Shown: one piece after another, positions 35,547 to 43,139 of the stretch
How positions within the stretch are numbered: the first letter of the stretch is position 1
Layout: each line of letters begins with the position of its first letter
DNA from: Gelidibacter sediminis
Lineage (GTDB): Bacteria; Bacteroidota; Bacteroidia; Flavobacteriales; Flavobacteriaceae
DNA: 64,000 nt
Assembly (NCBI RefSeq): GCF_004364975.1
Contig: NZ_SOBW01000007.1
Coordinates: 1,302,001-1,366,000 of the forward strand
Reading direction: 5' to 3'
Translations under genes and position numbers: made by a program
Notes under the pieces: generated by a model
The model's database searches: none
What the model was told of the DNA's origin: nothing
Seen by the model: the letters and a program-made list of their open reading frames with translations, nothing else

Positions 35547-35843
35547 ATGTCAAAATTTGGAGAACTTATAGATGTCGACATTCCAGTTTTGTTGGATTTT
35601 TTTACAGAATGGAACGAACAATCTACAGCAATGCATCCGGTGTTAAGAGATGTAGCTGCAGCGCTTGGAGACAAGGCAAAAGTAATCAAAATAGATGTTG
35701 ATAAGAACAAAGATTTGGCAGAGGCGCTTCGCGTAAAAGGTTTACCTACACTAATCATCTATAAGCGCGGCGAAATGAAATGGCGACATAGCGGCGAACA
35801 AGATGCTAATACGCTCATCAATATCCTTCAAGAATATATCTAA
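35547..35843 (+). CDS. Thioredoxin-fold protein without the CxxC active site
   Basis: 98 residues. The thioredoxin fold is clear: PVLLDFFTEWNEQSTAMHPV (about 13-32), then KVIKIDVDKNKDLAEALRVK and the cis-Pro loop GLPTLIIYKRGE (about 65-76). The catalytic WCGPC is replaced by WNEQS, and the protein contains no cysteine at all, so it cannot do dithiol-disulfide exchange. It may act as a chaperone or binding partner, as known for other redox-inactive thioredoxin-fold proteins. It has its own promoter and is convergent with the deacetylase gene, sharing four bases at the stops. Confidence 0.9.
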   Translation: MSKFGELIDVDIPVLLDFFTEWNEQSTAMHPVLRDVAAALGDKAKVIKIDVDKNKDLAEALRVKGLPTLIIYKRGEMKWRHSGEQDANTLINILQEYI

Positions 35844-36490
35844 AATTTTATACTTTTAAATTGATACCCTTGGTTGCTAAAATGCTCTAGGGTGGCTAGT
35901 AAAGCGTGCTTCATGCGTGGTGCTGCCTTGACGCTGTCATGGAACACCACAATGCTTCCTGGACCAGCTTTTGTAATGACATTTTGGGCGCACGTTTCTT
36001 TAGATAAGGTTTGTTTCCAATCAAAGGACAAGATATCCCACATGATAATCTGATACCCGAGGGCTATTAGTTGCTTGCCTTGGTGTGGTTTAATTTGCCC
36101 ATAGGGTGGGCGGAAGAGGCGTGTTGATGAATTCCAGTCTTCAAGTACTGAATGCATTATTTGGTTTGTTTTAAACACTTCGGCTAAATAATTTTCAGTG
36201 TTGGTACGCCAGCCATAAGGATGGTTAAAGGTATGATTGCCTACCACATGTCCGTTATTCAGAATGTCTTGGAAAATGTGTGGGTGTTTTTTAACATTAT
36301 TGCCTATACAAAAAAAGGTAGCCTTTGCCTGATAAGATTTTAATAGGTCTAGGGTCCAATTGGTTATTTCTGGAGTAGGTCCATCATCAAAGGTAAGGTA
36401 GAGAGTTTTTTGATCTGTAGGCATATTCCAAGTATAGTCTGGAAATATGCCTTTGATCAATGTTGGTGTTTTAATAGGAATGAGGTTCAC
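35840..36490 (-). CDS. Polysaccharide deacetylase (NodB-like) family protein
   Basis: 216 residues, essentially one NodB domain. All five motifs are visible: LTFDDGPTPE (catalytic Asp and metal Asp), GNHTFNHPY (the two metal histidines), RLFRPPYGQIKP, IIMWDILSFDW and IVVFHDSVKAAP. Such metal-dependent carbohydrate esterases remove N- or O-acetyl groups from peptidoglycan, chitin-like or capsule sugars. No signal peptide or membrane helix is seen, so a cytoplasmic glycan-intermediate substrate is possible. It follows the DUF2723 gene by 5 bases on the same strand (one transcript), pointing to envelope-glycan or glycoprotein metabolism. Confidence 0.9.
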   Translation of the reverse strand: MNLIPIKTPTLIKGIFPDYTWNMPTDQKTLYLTFDDGPTPEITNWTLDLLKSYQAKATFFCIGNNVKKHPHIFQDILNNGHVVGNHTFNHPYGWRTNTENYLAEVFKTNQIMHSVLEDWNSSTRLFRPPYGQIKPHQGKQLIALGYQIIMWDILSFDWKQTLSKETCAQNVITKAGPGSIVVFHDSVKAAPRMKHALLATLEHFSNQGYQFKSIKF

Positions 36491-36495
36491 AAAAG

Positions 36496-39400
36496 TTAGT
36501 CCATTTGTAATAACGTGTCAATAGTATCTGTAGCCAAATCGCGCTCTTCACGTGGTGCTTGTTGTTGCGGTTCTTCACCCATAAAATGCTTAAACAGATT
36601 CAAGTAATTATTGAATTTCTCAGTTTCTTCCATGGCAAACTCCTTATCATTGTAAATAACCAGTAAATCTACTAAGCTTCTATAGCGCTCAATATCTGTA
36701 ACAATTTCATCCAAATAACGTGTTTGGTTCTCTATGGTCAAACCACTGTAATAAGTTAAGCTTTCTTGGTATTTCTTGCTAACATCCTTATAGAGTTTAC
36801 GGCCTTTGTCAACTTTTCCAATTTCATAATAAGCACTTATATATGGCTCTAATAACGTGTAGAAACCAAAATAGTCTACTGGCATTTGTGTCATGGCGAG
36901 ATCGGCAATTTTCTCAGCTTTTTCTGGTTGGTCTTCGTTAATCAATTGCTCCATCAAACGCGCTAAATTACCTCTATAGGTTATGGAATTTTTACGTGTT
37001 TCTACATCATGATAGATATTAGGATCATTACTGTTGCCCCAGTCCCATGCCATTACTTGCTCATACATAGCTTCACTATCTACGCGGCCCATATCAAATG
37101 GATTAGCGCGATCAACTGGCGTTTTAATTGGGACAAGTTTATAACAAAGGCCGTCTAATTGGAGGTAGTCCTTCATCCAAATATAATCGTCATCACCAAA
37201 GCTACCTCCTGTAAAATAGATAGGGCGTTCCCAATTGTTATTGGCAATGATATCCAACATCAACAATCGGTTTTTATAAAGTGCACCGCCTTTAATTTCG
37301 ATAACAATATCATCCACAATTTTATCAGCGTCTTTTTCTTTTACTATCCCATGCTTTAAAACAGAAGCTTTATCAACCGGAATTCTGACAAATTTTGTTG
37401 GATAGTAATTGGAGTTCAGCATGTTTGCTGGATATCCGCTAATATCTCTACCTTCTTGTTGTAGGGTATGTTTTAATTTTGTGCGCGGATTATCACTGCT
37501 CACAAAATCCATAAAATCCTTAATATCTAAAGTATCCTTTGTAATTTCTTTTTCAATAATATAGTCGCGCGTTCCATAACGGTATTGCTTGTGCGTCAGT
37601 TGTGATGGAATAGGGTCACTGCTATAGGCTTTGCGTTTCATTTGGTCAATATACCAATCTGTTTGGAACAAACTGGTGTTCACTACCCTCACATCTCTAC
37701 GGATGCCCTCAATTTCTTGGGCATACCACAAAGGAAAAGTATCATTATCTCCAATAGTAAATAAGATGGCATTAGGCGCACAAGATTCGAGATATTTGAC
37801 AGCCATAGCATGGGCTGTTCGTTTACCTGAACGGTCATGATCATCCCAATTATTAGCGGCCAAAATACCAGGAACTAAAATTAAACACGCCAAGGTAATG
37901 GCATGTGGTAAGAATTTTGAATTGACATATTTTCTAAGCGCATCAAAAATGGCATAGACTCCAAAGCCAATCCAAATGGCAAATACGTAAAAGGAGCCTA
38001 CCACAGAATAATCACGCTCTCGTGGTTCAAATGGCCGGACATTGGTATAAAATTGTATCGCAATTCCCGTCATTAGGAAAAACACCAACAAGGTCCAGAA
38101 ACGTTTTTTATCCTTAGCTATCAAAAACAAGAACCCGATAAGCCCCAAAATAAGGGGTAAAAAATAATATGTATTGCGCGCTTTGTTGTTTTTAACGTCA
38201 CTAGGTAAATTGTCTTGAGACATGTTGAGGTGCCAGGCATCAATTGGATTAATCCCACTGATCCAATTCCCATTTAAATCGTCATACTTTCCTTGAATAT
38301 CATTTTGCCGACCTACAAAATTCCACATAAAATAGCGCCAGTACATGTATCCAAATTGATATTCTACCATATACCCGATGTTCTGGATTAAGGATGGTTT
38401 TTCAATTGTTAAATACTGTCCAAATTGTTTTAAAAATTTGTGATAATCACTGTAATCTACATTGCCTTGACGGACATTTTGTTTGAAATCCGTCACGATA
38501 TTTCGGATCTGATTCTCCATTTGATATTCTGGTTTGATGGTAAAGTCCAATAAACCGGTAAACATCATATAGTTTTCAGCGTTCTCAGCACTCCACATTC
38601 TCGGAAGAATGGCAGCGTGTTCAGAATTGAAATTTTGTTTGGCGTTTTTATAATCGTTTACGATAACATATTTGCCAGCTTCCTCATCTTTCTCATAATT
38701 CGGCTTGTCATCAACATATGGCTCATTCTCATCAAGTCCTGTGTACTGTTCAGTAAATAGTGGGCCGTAAAACAAATGGGTTTCAGGGTATTGTTCTAGA
38801 TTGTAATACGCTAAAAGCTCACGCGCATCCGAAGGATTATTTTCATTAACGGTTACTTTAGCATTTGCTCTAATAGGAAGCATTAGCCAACATGAAAACC
38901 CGATAAATATAAATAATAAGCATAACACCAAAGTATTGGCCACTGTTTTTTGATGTTCTCTAGTGTATTTTAATCCGAAGTAAAACGCAGCAACCACAAT
39001 AATAAAGGCAATGATGGTGCCGGAATTAAACGGCATGCCAAGGCTATTGACAAAAAAGATTTCTGATGCACTAAATATCTTTAAGGCATTTGGAAGCAAC
39101 AATTTAAAGATGAATAATAGGATAGCGGCAGAAACCACGTTGGCCACGATAAAGTTAGTTACCGTAATGGTTTTATAATTTTTAAAGTAGTATATCAGGC
39201 CAATAGCCGGGATGGTTAATAGACCCATAAAGTGAACTCCAAAAGAGAGGCCAATTACAAAGGCAATTAATATAAGCCAACGGTTCCCTCTTGGTTTGTC
39301 CATATCCTGTTCCCACCGCAGGGCAAGCCAGAACATGACGGCCATTATTAAGGTTGCCATAGCATATACTTCGGTTTCTACAGCATTGAACCAAAATGAA

Positions 39401-39813
39401 TCTGTAAATGTAAAGGCCAAACTTCCAACGAGTCCACTACCAAGAATGGCAATCTTTTTTGAAGTTGTAAATTCCTCCTCTGTTTCAGTTGTGATCAATT
39501 TTTTAAGGAGCAGTGTAATGGTCCAAAACATAAACAAAATTGTGAAGGCACTGGCGGCGCCACTCATCATATTCAACATGGCTCCAATTTGGGAGGGCTC
39601 AAGGGCAAACATAGAGAAGAACGCCCCAATCATTTGGAAGAGCGGTGCTCCTGGTGGGTGTCCTACTTGAAGCTTTGCGGAAGTCAATATATATTCTCCA
39701 GCATCCCAAAAACTAACAGTTGGTTCAATGGTCAGCGCATACACAATAAAAGCTACAGCAAAGGAGAACCAACCTAAAATGGTATTCCATTTTTTAAAGT
39801 TGAAATGATTCAT
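36496..39813 (-). CDS. DUF2723 multi-span membrane protein (GT-C-like glycosyltransferase candidate)
   Basis: 1105 residues. Residues 15-560 hold about a dozen membrane segments. The first luminal/periplasmic loop carries FWDAGEYILTSAKLQVGHPP, the DUF2723 signature; acidic residues in this first loop are typical of GT-C glycosyltransferases. The C-terminal half (about 620-1105) is soluble, with FTIGDNDTFPLWYAQE and TPR-like helices at the end, then a Q/E-rich tail. The human family member TMEM260 is a protein O-mannosyltransferase, so a role in O-glycosylation of exported proteins is a reasonable inference. Co-transcribed with the deacetylase. A near-consensus -7 box (TAAATTCG, 39847-39840 on the minus strand) precedes it. 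Confidence 0.9.
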   Translation of the reverse strand: MNHFNFKKWNTILGWFSFAVAFIVYALTIEPTVSFWDAGEYILTSAKLQVGHPPGAPLFQMIGAFFSMFALEPSQIGAMLNMMSGAASAFTILFMFWTITLLLKKLITTETEEEFTTSKKIAILGSGLVGSLAFTFTDSFWFNAVETEVYAMATLIMAVMFWLALRWEQDMDKPRGNRWLILIAFVIGLSFGVHFMGLLTIPAIGLIYYFKNYKTITVTNFIVANVVSAAILLFIFKLLLPNALKIFSASEIFFVNSLGMPFNSGTIIAFIIVVAAFYFGLKYTREHQKTVANTLVLCLLFIFIGFSCWLMLPIRANAKVTVNENNPSDARELLAYYNLEQYPETHLFYGPLFTEQYTGLDENEPYVDDKPNYEKDEEAGKYVIVNDYKNAKQNFNSEHAAILPRMWSAENAENYMMFTGLLDFTIKPEYQMENQIRNIVTDFKQNVRQGNVDYSDYHKFLKQFGQYLTIEKPSLIQNIGYMVEYQFGYMYWRYFMWNFVGRQNDIQGKYDDLNGNWISGINPIDAWHLNMSQDNLPSDVKNNKARNTYYFLPLILGLIGFLFLIAKDKKRFWTLLVFFLMTGIAIQFYTNVRPFEPRERDYSVVGSFYVFAIWIGFGVYAIFDALRKYVNSKFLPHAITLACLILVPGILAANNWDDHDRSGKRTAHAMAVKYLESCAPNAILFTIGDNDTFPLWYAQEIEGIRRDVRVVNTSLFQTDWYIDQMKRKAYSSDPIPSQLTHKQYRYGTRDYIIEKEITKDTLDIKDFMDFVSSDNPRTKLKHTLQQEGRDISGYPANMLNSNYYPTKFVRIPVDKASVLKHGIVKEKDADKIVDDIVIEIKGGALYKNRLLMLDIIANNNWERPIYFTGGSFGDDDYIWMKDYLQLDGLCYKLVPIKTPVDRANPFDMGRVDSEAMYEQVMAWDWGNSNDPNIYHDVETRKNSITYRGNLARLMEQLINEDQPEKAEKIADLAMTQMPVDYFGFYTLLEPYISAYYEIGKVDKGRKLYKDVSKKYQESLTYYSGLTIENQTRYLDEIVTDIERYRSLVDLLVIYNDKEFAMEETEKFNNYLNLFKHFMGEEPQQQAPREERDLATDTIDTLLQMD

Positions 39814-39993
39814 AGATATTTTTGGTTGAAATTGAGTGGCGAATTTAAGAATAATAATATAAGAGTAGAAAGTTTTTATGTAAACGTTAAGTATTTATAA
39901 GGTGTTTTTAGTTTGAAATAAGAGCTTTACAGTTAAAAAAGATGAACGATAACCGAAAGACTGTTTTTATTTGTGTTTTTTCTATGAAAATAT

Positions 39994-40023
39994 TTGCGCA
40001 AATAAAACTTTGTAGTAAATTTG
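39994..40023 (+). promoter_or_regulatory. Promoter of tRNA-Gln
   Basis: TTG (39994-39996), a 19-base spacer and TAAATTTG (40016-40023): a perfect flavobacterial promoter ending 17 bases before the tRNA. Confidence 0.8.
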
Positions 40024-40040
40024 CATCCTCAATTAGAGAT

Positions 40041-40113
40041 TGGCCTATGGTGTAACTGGCAACACGTCTGGTTTTGGTCCAGAAGAGTCTAGGTTCGAGC
40101 CCTAGTAGGCCAA
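40041..40113 (+). tRNA. tRNA-Gln (anticodon TTG)
   Basis: Acceptor TGGCCTA (40041-40047) pairs with TAGGCCA (40106-40112), with discriminator A at 40113. The anticodon arm TCTGG-TTTTGGT-CCAGA gives anticodon TTG. The T arm is CTAGG-TTCGAGC-CCTAG. The 3' CCA is not encoded. It stands alone with its own promoter and terminator. Confidence 0.97.
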
Positions 40114-40121
40114 CAAGAAAT

Positions 40122-40155
40122 AAAATCCCGATATAGCAATATGTCGGGATTTTTT
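40122..40155 (+). terminator. Terminator of tRNA-Gln
   Basis: AAAATCCCGA (40122-40131) pairs with TCGGGATTTT (40144-40153), with a continuing T-run. Confidence 0.88.
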
Positions 40156-40170
40156 GTTTTTGTAGTTATT

Positions 40171-40216
40171 AGAAAAGAGAAAATAGAAAAGAGAACAGAG
40201 AGCAGAGAGCAGAGAT
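40171..40216. repeat. GA-rich tract related to the heads of arrays A and B
   Basis: AGAAAAGAGAAAATAGAAAA followed by GAGAACAGAGAGCAGAGAGC resembles the GA-rich heads at 5346-5412 and 6202-6247. No ~101-bp units or ORF accompany it. Confidence 0.6.
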
Positions 40217-40343
40217 TTGTTGGGAGCAGTGCTCAAATATTGGTTTTCGATTTATGATTTCTTTATATAGTTATAAATTAGACTAAGAGATTTACGTCTA
40301 ATCATCAAACAGTCTAAGATCTCAAAAACAAAGCCCACTCAAG
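40217..40343. other. Intergenic stretch after the tRNA
   Basis: AT-rich, no gene or structure recognised. Confidence 0.4.
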
Positions 40344-40415
40344 TCTAACAGCGAAGCGGTCTTTGTTATCTATTCTAACAGCGAAGCGGTCTTTTTTACA
40401 ACAGCGAAGTGGACT
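40344..40415. repeat. Three copies of an AACAGCGAAGCGGTC repeat overlapping the usp stop codon
   Basis: TCTAACAGCGAAGCGGTC begins at 40344 and 40374. A third, variant copy, ACAACAGCGAAGTGGACT, spans 40398-40415. On the minus strand the core reads GACCGCTTCGCTGTT with a CGC-TTCG-type foldback. The third copy supplies the TAG stop of the universal stress gene (40414-40416). Confidence 0.8.
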
Positions 40416-41244
40416 ATGTCAAAATCTTAAACGTCATTACTGGTCGCTTAGAATGGTTGACAAGGTCTTCACTAATGCTTCCATTGAAAAAATGCGCGAT
40501 GCCTTGACGTCCATGCGTGCTAATTCCGATTAAATCAGCATCAATATCTTTGGAAAAATTCAATATACCCTGTTCTACACTGTCGTCGTTATAAATATGC
40601 GTAGAGTAATTTTCGAATTCAGAATCTTTAATGAATGCATTAATCCTTTTTCTGGCTTCAGAAGTGGATATAAAACTATTGGCGGTATTGACCATCACCA
40701 AGTACATTTTGGCGTTAAAAATTTTGGCAACTTCTGTAGCCTGTTTGTATGTTTCTCTGTTGTCTTTATTAAAATCTGATGCAAAAACAAAGCGATCAAC
40801 TTTAAAGTTGGCGTGCTCATTTTTAATGACTAAAACAGGAATGTCAGAGGTGCGAACTACCTTTTCAGTATTGGAGCCAATAAACATTTCTTTTAAACCT
40901 GTAGCCCCGTGGGAGCCCATCACGATGAGATCGACATTGTATTCGTGGCAGGTGTCAATAATACTGCTGAATGAAGGGTAGTTTTTAACAATATCATGCA
41001 CCATTAAACCATTTAAATAGTCCCTAGCCAGCAGGTCCTCAAATTTTTGCTGTGCAAGTTTCATGAAAAACATGGCTTCAGGGATTGGGCTTGCAGCGTT
41101 CATCATATCAACTTCTTGCAACGGAAGCTCAAGCATGTGCAATAAGTATATTTTGGAATCGTGTTTTCTAGCCAATTGTGCAGCTACTTTTAAAGCATTT
41201 TCTGCCTGTTCAGAGAAGTCGGTGGGAACGAGTATTTTTTTCAT
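40414..41244 (-). CDS. Universal stress protein with two tandem UspA domains
   Basis: 276 residues. Domain 1 (about 1-140) opens KKILVPTDFSEQAENALKVA and has the ATP-binding motif VMGSHGATGLKEMFIGSNTE. Domain 2 (about 148-276) opens RFVFASDFNKDNRETYKQA and ends GISTHGRQGIAHFFNGSISE, with the loop less conserved. UspA proteins bind ATP/AMP and are induced by starvation, redox or envelope stress. The target is unknown. The C-terminal residues and stop codon run into the repeat described at 40344-40415. Divergent from the rimP operon. Confidence 0.93.
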   Translation of the reverse strand: MKKILVPTDFSEQAENALKVAAQLARKHDSKIYLLHMLELPLQEVDMMNAASPIPEAMFFMKLAQQKFEDLLARDYLNGLMVHDIVKNYPSFSSIIDTCHEYNVDLIVMGSHGATGLKEMFIGSNTEKVVRTSDIPVLVIKNEHANFKVDRFVFASDFNKDNRETYKQATEVAKIFNAKMYLVMVNTANSFISTSEARKRINAFIKDSEFENYSTHIYNDDSVEQGILNFSKDIDADLIGISTHGRQGIAHFFNGSISEDLVNHSKRPVMTFKILT

Positions 41245-41302
41245 GATGACGAAGTGGCTTAGTGAGTATTAAATTTAATAATAAAATTCGACATTACATC
41301 CT

Positions 41303-41334
41303 TTGGATAAATCAATAAAAAAATTGTATATTTG
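41303..41334 (+). promoter_or_regulatory. Promoter of the rimP-nusA-infB operon
   Basis: TTG (41303-41305), a 21-base spacer and TATATTTG (41327-41334). The expected transcription start is about 41340, giving a leader of about 60 bases. Confidence 0.72.
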
Positions 41335-41360
41335 CACCGCTGAATGGTAAAAGAAAACAC

Positions 41361-41387
41361 GAGGGGACAAGAAAGTCCCCTCTTTTT
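41361..41387 (+). terminator. Terminator-like hairpin (candidate attenuator) in the rimP leader
   Basis: GAGGGGAC (41361-41368), a six-base loop, GTCCCCTC (41375-41382) and TTTTT (41383-41387). It lies between the promoter and the rimP ATG at 41399. A perfect GC-rich stem plus U-tract is a standard intrinsic terminator. In a leader, it would stop transcription before rimP-nusA-infB unless overridden. Confidence 0.75.
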
Positions 41388-41398
41388 ATACTAATTAT

Positions 41399-41866
41399 AT
41401 GCTGAGTGAGAAGACAGTTAAGGACTTAATTGATAACGCATTAGAGGAAAGGTCAGATCTTTTTTTAATTGATCTCAAAGTGAATCCGGATAACAAGATT
41501 AGTGTTGTTATTGATGGAGATAACGGTGTTACTGTAGAGGACTGTATGTTTATGAGTCGTGGTATTGAAAACAATTTAGACAGAGAAGAAGTTGATTTTT
41601 CTTTGGACGTTGCATCCTCTGGAGCTACTTCGCCTTTGATCAATACGCGGCAGTATAAAAAAAATATAGGAAGAACCTTGGCGGTAAAAGCAAAGCCCGA
41701 TTTGAAATTTGAGGGTGAATTAACAGATGTTGATGAGGCTGGCGTGACCTTGGAATGGAAAACAAAAGAACCTAAGCCAGTTGGTAAAGGGAAAATAACC
41801 GTAAATAAGCAGGCTAAGATTATGTATGATGATATTTTAGAAGCTAAAGTGATAATAAAATTTTAA
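41399..41866 (+). CDS. rimP: Ribosome maturation factor RimP
   Basis: 155 residues. It assists 30S subunit assembly. The N-terminal alpha/beta domain has FLIDLKVNPDNKISVVIDGD (about 21-40) and VTVEDCMFMSRGIENNLDRE, then the conserved FSLDVASSGATSPLINTRQY (about 65-84). The C-terminal SH3-like barrel follows (FEGELTDVDEAGVTLEW). Length and order are normal. First gene of rimP-nusA-infB; nusA starts 11 bases after the stop. Preceded by a promoter and an intrinsic-terminator hairpin. Confidence 0.95.
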   Translation: MLSEKTVKDLIDNALEERSDLFLIDLKVNPDNKISVVIDGDNGVTVEDCMFMSRGIENNLDREEVDFSLDVASSGATSPLINTRQYKKNIGRTLAVKAKPDLKFEGELTDVDEAGVTLEWKTKEPKPVGKGKITVNKQAKIMYDDILEAKVIIKF

Positions 41867-41877
41867 TTCGATAAGTT

Positions 41878-43110
41878 ATGGAGAATATTGCGTTAATTGA
41901 TTCTTTTTCAGAATTTAAGGACGATAAATTAATTGATCGTGTAACCTTAATGGCGATTTTAGAAGATGTTTTGAGGAATGCATTGAAGAAGAAGTATGGA
42001 GATGACGATAACTTTGATATCATTATAAATCCTGACAAGGGAGATTTAGAAATTTGGAGAAATAGAGTTGTTGTTGCTGATGGAGAGGTTGAAGAACCTA
42101 ACCAAGAAATTGAATTGTCAGAAGCACGCAAAATTGAACCCGATTTTGAGGTGGGCGAAGATGTTGCAGAAGCAGTAAAACTTATCGATTTAGGAAGACG
42201 TTCTATTTTGGCTTTGCGTCAGAATTTGATCTCTAAAATCCATGAGCATGATAATACAAATATCTACAAGCACTTTAAAGACTTAGTAGGTGAAATTTAT
42301 ACTGCTGAAGTACATCACATTCGTCATAGAGCTATTATTTTATTGGATGATGAAGGTAACGAGATCATCCTTCCAAAAGAAAAGCAAATTCCATCTGATT
42401 TTTTCCGTAAAGGAGAAAATGTAAAGGGAATTATAGAAAGTGTTGAGCTTAAAGGTAATAAGCCAACTATTATCATGTCTAGAACAGCGCCAGTCTTTTT
42501 GGAGAAATTGTTTGAACAAGAAATTCCAGAAGTTTTTGACGGTTTGATTACGGTTAAGAAAGTAGTGCGTATGCCAGGTGAAAAGGCTAAAGTGGCGGTA
42601 GATTCTTATGATGATAGAATTGACCCTGTTGGCGCCTGTGTAGGGATGAAAGGATCTAGAATTCACGGTATTGTGAGAGAGCTAGGTAATGAAAACATTG
42701 ACGTTATCAACTATACCAGTAATATCCAATTGTTCATCACCAGGGCCTTAAGTCCAGCAAGGGTAACCTCTGTAAAGCTTAATGAAGAAACCAAGCGGGC
42801 TGAAGTGCTTCTTAAACCAGAAGAAGTGAGTAAAGCTATTGGTAGAGGAGGTCACAATATTAGATTGGCTGGACAGTTAACAGGATATGAAATCGATGTC
42901 TTTAGGGAAGGTGCAGAAGAGGATGTTGAATTGTCAGAATTTTCTGATGAAATTGAAGGTTGGATTATTGAGGAATTCAGTAAAGCAGGTTTAGACACTG
43001 CTAAGAGTATATTAGAACAAGATGTTCAGGATTTGGTTAAGAGAACCGATTTAGAAGAAGAAACCATTTTAGATGTTATCAGAATTCTTAAGGAAGAATT
43101 TGAAGAATAA
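41878..43110 (+). CDS. nusA: Transcription termination/antitermination factor NusA
   Basis: 410 residues. The N-terminal RNA-polymerase-binding domain (about 1-130) includes LMAILEDVLRNALKKKYGDD. S1 (about 135-200) and the KH domains (about 205-380) are seen in RMPGEKAKVAVDSYD, VGACVGMKGSRIHGIVRELG and the final KAIGRGGHNIRLAGQLTGYE. The C-terminal acidic repeats of E. coli NusA are absent, as in many bacteria. Function: pausing, termination and rRNA antitermination. Because NusA acts on hairpin-dependent termination, it is a candidate regulator of the leader hairpin of its own operon. Confidence 0.96.
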   Translation: MENIALIDSFSEFKDDKLIDRVTLMAILEDVLRNALKKKYGDDDNFDIIINPDKGDLEIWRNRVVVADGEVEEPNQEIELSEARKIEPDFEVGEDVAEAVKLIDLGRRSILALRQNLISKIHEHDNTNIYKHFKDLVGEIYTAEVHHIRHRAIILLDDEGNEIILPKEKQIPSDFFRKGENVKGIIESVELKGNKPTIIMSRTAPVFLEKLFEQEIPEVFDGLITVKKVVRMPGEKAKVAVDSYDDRIDPVGACVGMKGSRIHGIVRELGNENIDVINYTSNIQLFITRALSPARVTSVKLNEETKRAEVLLKPEEVSKAIGRGGHNIRLAGQLTGYEIDVFREGAEEDVELSEFSDEIEGWIIEEFSKAGLDTAKSILEQDVQDLVKRTDLEEETILDVIRILKEEFEE

Positions 43111-43139
43111 CACATATTAAGTTATATTAGAAGCAATTT

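Noticed and set aside
41361-41387. Terminator of an upstream rightward gene
   Set aside because: The upstream gene (universal stress protein) is transcribed leftward, and a promoter lies just before the hairpin, so it belongs to the rimP leader.
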